NCBI GenBank assembly: GCA_012517605.1
Contig: JAAYUS010000052.1
Location: forward strand, 1-32,104
DNA: 32,104 nt
Origin: Bacteroidales bacterium
Lineage (GTDB): Bacteria; Bacteroidota; Bacteroidia; Bacteroidales; VadinHA17
Direction of reading: 5' to 3'
The translations under genes were made by a program, and so were the position numbers. This document shows, piece by piece, positions 27,486 through 32,104 of this stretch. Under the pieces are notes generated by a model. The model made no database searches, had not been told where the DNA came from, and saw nothing but the letters and a program-made list of their open reading frames with translations. Each line of letters starts with the position of its first letter. Within the stretch, counting starts at the first letter, position 1.

Positions 27486-28481
27486 ATGAACTCTTTTGGG
27501 AATGTGTTCAGGGTATCGCTTTTCGGGGAATCGCACGGAAATGCTATAGGAGTGATTATTGATGGCTGTCCTCCAGGTATCCCGGTCAGCCCCGATGATT
27601 TTATGCCTGATCTTTCAAGACGACAGAGCGGAAGCAGGGGCACAACAAACAGACACGAACCGGATAAACCCGAGATCCTGAGCGGTATATTCAACGGATT
27701 CACGACAGGCTCGCCCATAACTGTCATAACAAGGAACAGCGACAGGATCTCTTCAGATTATGATGATTTTAAAAATATTCCGCGGCCCGGACATGCGGAT
27801 TTTGTGGCCGGGGTTAAATACTCGGGATTTGCCGATCTCAGGGGAAGCGGACATTTCTCCGGCAGAATAACATGGGGATATGTTGCCGCAGGGGTTATCG
27901 CAAAAAAAATCCTGAAGCCTGCTGAAACAGAGGCAAAGCTGATCTCGGCCGGAGGAAGCACTGATATCGGAAAGGCTCTTGATGAGGCGATTGCAGACAA
28001 TGATACCATAGGCGGAATAATTGAATGCAGAGTACATAATCCGATGAAAGCCATCGGAGAACCTTTCTTTTATTCTGTCGAATCGGCAATAAGCCATGCA
28101 GTTTTCTCTGTGCCGGCAATAAAGGGAATAGAGTTCGGATCAGGATTTTCAGCAGCTCTGATGCGCGGGTCAGAACATAATGATCCTTTTGTTGAGTCAA
28201 CAGGTAAAACATCCACAAACAACGCAGGTGGCATTAACGGGGGAATTACAAACGGCAATGAAATAGTGTTCAGGGTTGCAGTCAAACCTACCTCGTCAAC
28301 CGGGGTGGCTCAGAATACCCTCGACTTCAGCACGGGAAAAATGACAGAGCTGAAGGTCAAAGGCAGACACGATACCTGTATTGCCCTCCGGATGCCGGTC
28401 ATCATTGAGGCGGCAGCAGCAATCGCCCTTGCAGATCTTATGATGATCGACAGGGCCGTAAACGGATCAAGAGGATCTTAG
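27486..28481 (+). CDS. aroC: Chorismate synthase
   Basis: GNVFRVSLFGESHGNAIGVIIDGCPPGIPV, RRQSGSRGTTNRHEPD, KPTSSTGVAQNTLDFSTG, GRHDTCIALRMPVIIEAAAAIALAD. Confidence 0.97.
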   Translation: MNSFGNVFRVSLFGESHGNAIGVIIDGCPPGIPVSPDDFMPDLSRRQSGSRGTTNRHEPDKPEILSGIFNGFTTGSPITVITRNSDRISSDYDDFKNIPRPGHADFVAGVKYSGFADLRGSGHFSGRITWGYVAAGVIAKKILKPAETEAKLISAGGSTDIGKALDEAIADNDTIGGIIECRVHNPMKAIGEPFFYSVESAISHAVFSVPAIKGIEFGSGFSAALMRGSEHNDPFVESTGKTSTNNAGGINGGITNGNEIVFRVAVKPTSSTGVAQNTLDFSTGKMTELKVKGRHDTCIALRMPVIIEAAAAIALADLMMIDRAVNGSRGS

Positions 28482-29781
28482 TTGTCGAAGACGTTACTTT
28501 GAACCTTTCGTCAAGCCTTTCTCCAAGAATCCAGACTATTTTTCCATCCGACTCAAGAATTCTTGCATTTTCCTTGCCGGGAAGGGAATATTTCCTGTCT
28601 GTGAAATAATCGCTGAGCTTTTTCTTCCCGTTCATTCCAAGAGGATAGAAGAAATCACCCTTTTTCCAGCCTCTTATCACAAGAGGGAAACTGATCCTGT
28701 CAAGATCAATGCATGCAACATTACTTTCGCAGGGTATAATGAAATCAGTTCCCCTGTCTGTTATTTCAGCTGACATAATCCCGGGGACATCATTCAGATC
28801 TACAGGTTTTGATATCAGGTAATCAAATGATTCTCTTCGAGCGACTGGTCCAACAATCAGTTCATTCCTGTTTTTCACGATTCTGTGTGTTTCCGTGATA
28901 AGCATCTTTCCTGTTCTGCCTTTCAGTAATCCGAACAGGCCAGATGACCCGGATCCAGTGATCCCATACCTGCTGAAAACCTCAAAAAGCAGGGCCCTGT
29001 CGGGGTTCAGTTCTGTTAATTTATTAACACTGAATATTGTAGTATCCCCCGAAGACACCGATGTAGTTCTGATCAGCTGATCAACATGGCCGGCAATGAT
29101 TTTATCAAGCGAGGCAAACCTTTGCGCCGTTTCATTCAGTGTTTCTTCAACCGAAGGATTTATCTCCTTAAGGATGGGCAAAACCAGATGTCTTATTTTG
29201 TTCCTTGTATACTTGGTCCCGGCATTCGATCTGTCCTCCCTGAATGCTATCCTGTTCTCATTGCAATATTCGGTGATCTTCTGCCTGGTGGCAAAAAGAA
29301 GCGGCCGGACAATATGATTGACCGAGGGTCTTATGCCTGAAAGACCCGTCAGGCCGGTCCCTCTTGTGAGGTTTATAAGGAGTGTTTCAATATTATCATT
29401 AAGATTGTGGGCAACCGCGATAAGGTCATAATGGTAAGCCTTCCTTATTTTTTCAAACCATTCGTATCTTAATTCCCTTGCGGCCATCTGGACTGATATC
29501 TTTCTGTTGCGGGCATATTCCCTGGTGTTGAAGCGAACACTGTAAAAAGGCAGGTCATGCTGTTTTGCAAAATCCCTGACAAATTCCTCATCCATATCCG
29601 ATTCGGCGGCTCTCAGGCTGAAATTGCAGTGTGCAATTCCGGGACGCATTCCGATGCTCAGGAAAAGATGGGCCATTGCCATTGAATCGATACCTCCGCT
29701 CACCGCAAGAAGTATCCTGCCATCACTTTCAACAAGGTGATGGATTTGTATAAAACTCCGGAATTCATCAGGCATTGACAT
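28438..29781 (-). CDS. tilS: tRNA(Ile)-lysidine synthase
   Basis: ILLAVSGGIDSMAMAHLF PP-loop, HNLNDNIETLLINLTRGTGLTGLSGI, C-terminal RGWKKGDFFYPLGMNGKKKLSDYFTDRK. Confidence 0.95.
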   Translation of the reverse strand: MSMPDEFRSFIQIHHLVESDGRILLAVSGGIDSMAMAHLFLSIGMRPGIAHCNFSLRAAESDMDEEFVRDFAKQHDLPFYSVRFNTREYARNRKISVQMAARELRYEWFEKIRKAYHYDLIAVAHNLNDNIETLLINLTRGTGLTGLSGIRPSVNHIVRPLLFATRQKITEYCNENRIAFREDRSNAGTKYTRNKIRHLVLPILKEINPSVEETLNETAQRFASLDKIIAGHVDQLIRTTSVSSGDTTIFSVNKLTELNPDRALLFEVFSRYGITGSGSSGLFGLLKGRTGKMLITETHRIVKNRNELIVGPVARRESFDYLISKPVDLNDVPGIMSAEITDRGTDFIIPCESNVACIDLDRISFPLVIRGWKKGDFFYPLGMNGKKKLSDYFTDRKYSLPGKENARILESDGKIVWILGERLDERFKVTSSTTKILLIRLRPCRSS

Positions 29782-29793
29782 GGGTCGATCGTT

Positions 29794-31743
29794 TTATTCA
29801 TACTTTAACAGGGAAGGGGGCCGCGGTTCAAAAGTCACAGGCTCAAGCAACTGTTCTCCTGAAAACAACAATGATTGGGTGTTGGAATATCTTGGAGGAT
29901 TCGGGAAATAGCCAAAACGTATCTGGAACGTATTAAGGATAAGATTGTCATTTCTGATCCTTACCCCGATCCCGACTGAAGAAAGGAAAACACCTCTGGC
30001 AATTCCTTCGTTCAGTCCGTAAAGTGCCCCTGCATCGGCGAAAAAATATCCTGCGAACCTGAAACCATAGAAATTTACCGGGCTGAACAGGACAGACTCG
30101 ATGCCTACTACAAGCCGCTGGGCATTTCCGATGGAATCATTGCTGAATCCTGAAAACCCGTTCCTTTTTATGAAATATAATTTTTCGTCCCTGTACCTGT
30201 CGAATCCCCTTGTGTAATCGGCCTTAATGAAATTCCTTATCCTGTAATTGCCTATATTGTAAAGTCTTGAAATAAAGCTTGTCCTGATCGAGAATACCCC
30301 CTGTTCTGTCCTGGTGCCGTTAAAAAAAGTTCCTGCACCGGCTGAAGACTGGATATATCCTAATCCGCCCAGAGTTTCACCCACTGAAAGTGATCCCCCT
30401 ATGTATGTCCGGAGCTTGAATTCATTGTTCTCCCTTCCGACTGTAAAATTCAGGGATCCGCCGACAGGAATATCCTCGGTGCGGCCATAGCTGTAAATAA
30501 GGTTTGCCTTGTAGAACTTTCTCATGCTGTATGATATTGACCCGAGAAACAGCTTGTACTTCTGAAGGTTGTAATAGGTTTCTGGAAGAATGAAAGGATG
30601 GTCGAAAACGTTATTGTTTGTATATCTTGCACCGATTACAATTCTCGAAACAGATTCACGGTTCAGGAGGAATGATCTCTGCAGCCAGTAATCCTGCAGA
30701 GTGTATTTTACAGGAGCTGGCTCAACCGGACTTTCACGATCCTCATAAATACTCATTCTTCTTACCGAAATTCCACCTGCAAACCTGGTCTCTGAGCTTA
30801 CAAGCTCGCGGGAAAGGTTGAATCCATAGGTTCTTCTTCCAAGACCGTTATGAAAATAAATGTCGAGATTCGCGAAAGAACTCATTATATTGTTGATCCT
30901 GTAGCCTGCCCCGAACCCCGGAGAATCGGGGTACAATGAATTCCATGGTATCACTATCCCGAATTCCTGGCCTGTACCAAAAATGTTTTCATCGAAGACC
31001 GACACCGATCCTTTTTTTATCCCTTTGAGATCGGCTCTGGCACCAAGTGAATACACGTCTTTTGTTATCACCGAAACGTCAACACTGCCATCTTCTGCTT
31101 GTTTGGCGAGCACCCTGGCGTCGTCGATATAGGGCAGGTTCCTGAGCAGCCTCTCGTTGTCGCTTAATGTCAACGGCGACAGTGTATCACCTTCATGAAA
31201 AAGAAGATATTTTCTGATTAAATTCTCGTTGGAATTTACGTGAGTCTTGTTAAGCAGCTTTTCAGTCCTGTTGGGAAGGAAGAAATCAGGATTGTCAATG
31301 TCGGTGCCAAAGACATTAAGCCGCTTTATTGTGATGTTTCTGATTATCTTTCCTGAATAGGCAAGGAATACGGCGTCGCTTGCATTTTCAGTTTTCCCGA
31401 CTGTCCCTGATACTTTGTTCACTATCACAAAATCGAACAATTTCCTGGTAATGCTGTATTTTGATGCCCTGGTTTTCAGGCTGTCGAGAAAACTCCTTGT
31501 CCTTGTAAGATCAAAGTTATAAGGTGGAACAGGCGTTTTCTCAATCCTGAAGGAGGGAACCTGCAGGAATGGATAAATATTTTTTATGTAAACCGGATTA
31601 ATTATATCCGTTCTTCTCCGGATTGTATCCCGATCTGAGCTGGCCTGTGAGTATGATGATATGAAAAGTGAAAGTAATACCGGGAAAAAGAAAAGGTTAC
31701 TGATTATTTTCCGGATTCCGGTATGATACTTTTCAGGTTTCAT
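29794..31743 (-). CDS. Omp85/BamA-TamA-like outer membrane protein
   Basis: Signal-like N-terminus (KIISNLFFFPVLLSLFISSYSQ), POTRA-like NLPYIDDARVLAKQAEDGSVDVSVITKDVYSLG, long beta-rich C-terminal half. Start likely the internal Met at 31743 rather than 31764. Confidence 0.75.
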   Translation of the reverse strand: MKPEKYHTGIRKIISNLFFFPVLLSLFISSYSQASSDRDTIRRRTDIINPVYIKNIYPFLQVPSFRIEKTPVPPYNFDLTRTRSFLDSLKTRASKYSITRKLFDFVIVNKVSGTVGKTENASDAVFLAYSGKIIRNITIKRLNVFGTDIDNPDFFLPNRTEKLLNKTHVNSNENLIRKYLLFHEGDTLSPLTLSDNERLLRNLPYIDDARVLAKQAEDGSVDVSVITKDVYSLGARADLKGIKKGSVSVFDENIFGTGQEFGIVIPWNSLYPDSPGFGAGYRINNIMSSFANLDIYFHNGLGRRTYGFNLSRELVSSETRFAGGISVRRMSIYEDRESPVEPAPVKYTLQDYWLQRSFLLNRESVSRIVIGARYTNNNVFDHPFILPETYYNLQKYKLFLGSISYSMRKFYKANLIYSYGRTEDIPVGGSLNFTVGRENNEFKLRTYIGGSLSVGETLGGLGYIQSSAGAGTFFNGTRTEQGVFSIRTSFISRLYNIGNYRIRNFIKADYTRGFDRYRDEKLYFIKRNGFSGFSNDSIGNAQRLVVGIESVLFSPVNFYGFRFAGYFFADAGALYGLNEGIARGVFLSSVGIGVRIRNDNLILNTFQIRFGYFPNPPRYSNTQSLLFSGEQLLEPVTFEPRPPSLLKYE

Positions 31744-32104
31744 GTGAATTTTTAAGCAGCACATCGTCAGAGTTGAACTGGAACCCGAGACGTTTGCCTG
31801 TTATTACCCTTGAATGCTGGATTTTTGCTTCAGCCTGGCCAACAGTTGCAATTTTGACTGTGTCGTATGGCGGGACAAGGAGGTCAAACTCGAGTGAATA
31901 CTGAACGGCTGTTGAAATAATCACCTGAAGCGCGTTACGGCTGATTGCTTCATTGCCGTAATTCGAGAAGAGCATTCCCATCTGGCGTTTCCCTTCAACA
32001 AGATATTGATTTTCATGGTTTATGAATATCCTGGCGATAAGGTATCCAAGATCATCCAGCCTTGAATATTTGAATGAATCGAAGAGAAAATTGTAAATGT
32101 TTAT
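31733..32104 (-). CDS. Partial CDS of unknown function, 5' end outside the window
   Basis: The frame of ORF 31733..31981 stays open (no stop in 41 further codons) to the window edge, reading ...INIYNFLFDSFKYSRLDDLGYLIARIFINHENQYLVEGKRQMGMLFSNYG... Confidence 0.65.
   Translation of the reverse strand: MNIYNFLFDSFKYSRLDDLGYLIARIFINHENQYLVEGKRQMGMLFSNYGNEAISRNALQVIISTAVQYSLEFDLLVPPYDTVKIATVGQAEAKIQHSRVITGKRLGFQFNSDDVLLKNSHET

Overview
The window looks like a chromosomal segment from a Bacteroidota (Bacteroidales-like) genome. It is dominated by core housekeeping genes: HU, a LytTR response regulator, a class-III aminotransferase, HtpG, an aspartate-type aminotransferase, a rubrerythrin/nitroreductase pair, LemA + M48 protease, PlsY, PckA, PpdK, a tyrosine recombinase (XerD-like), AroQ, pyruvate kinase, a T9SS type-B (gliding-motility C-terminal domain) secreted protein, a TPR protein, a hybrid histidine kinase, Nth, AroB, AroC, TilS and an Omp85/BamA-like outer membrane protein. 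I see no CRISPR array, rRNA, tRNA, complete mobile element or recognisable defence system, and no convincing novel protein-coding system. The most unusual signals are intergenic. (1) Four short arrays, each with a strict 7-bp period but three or four different unit sequences, occur within the first 6 kb: 89-130, 3709-3771, 3785-3819 and 5963-5997. (2) A 200-bp cluster at 6609-6808 contains six hairpins joined by a recurrent TGAATA linker whose orientation flips at the centre, giving a mirror-image array. Smaller observations are a terminator embedded in the 3' end of a convergent CDS, a 44-nt convergent CDS overlap, and two unusual start-codon contexts.
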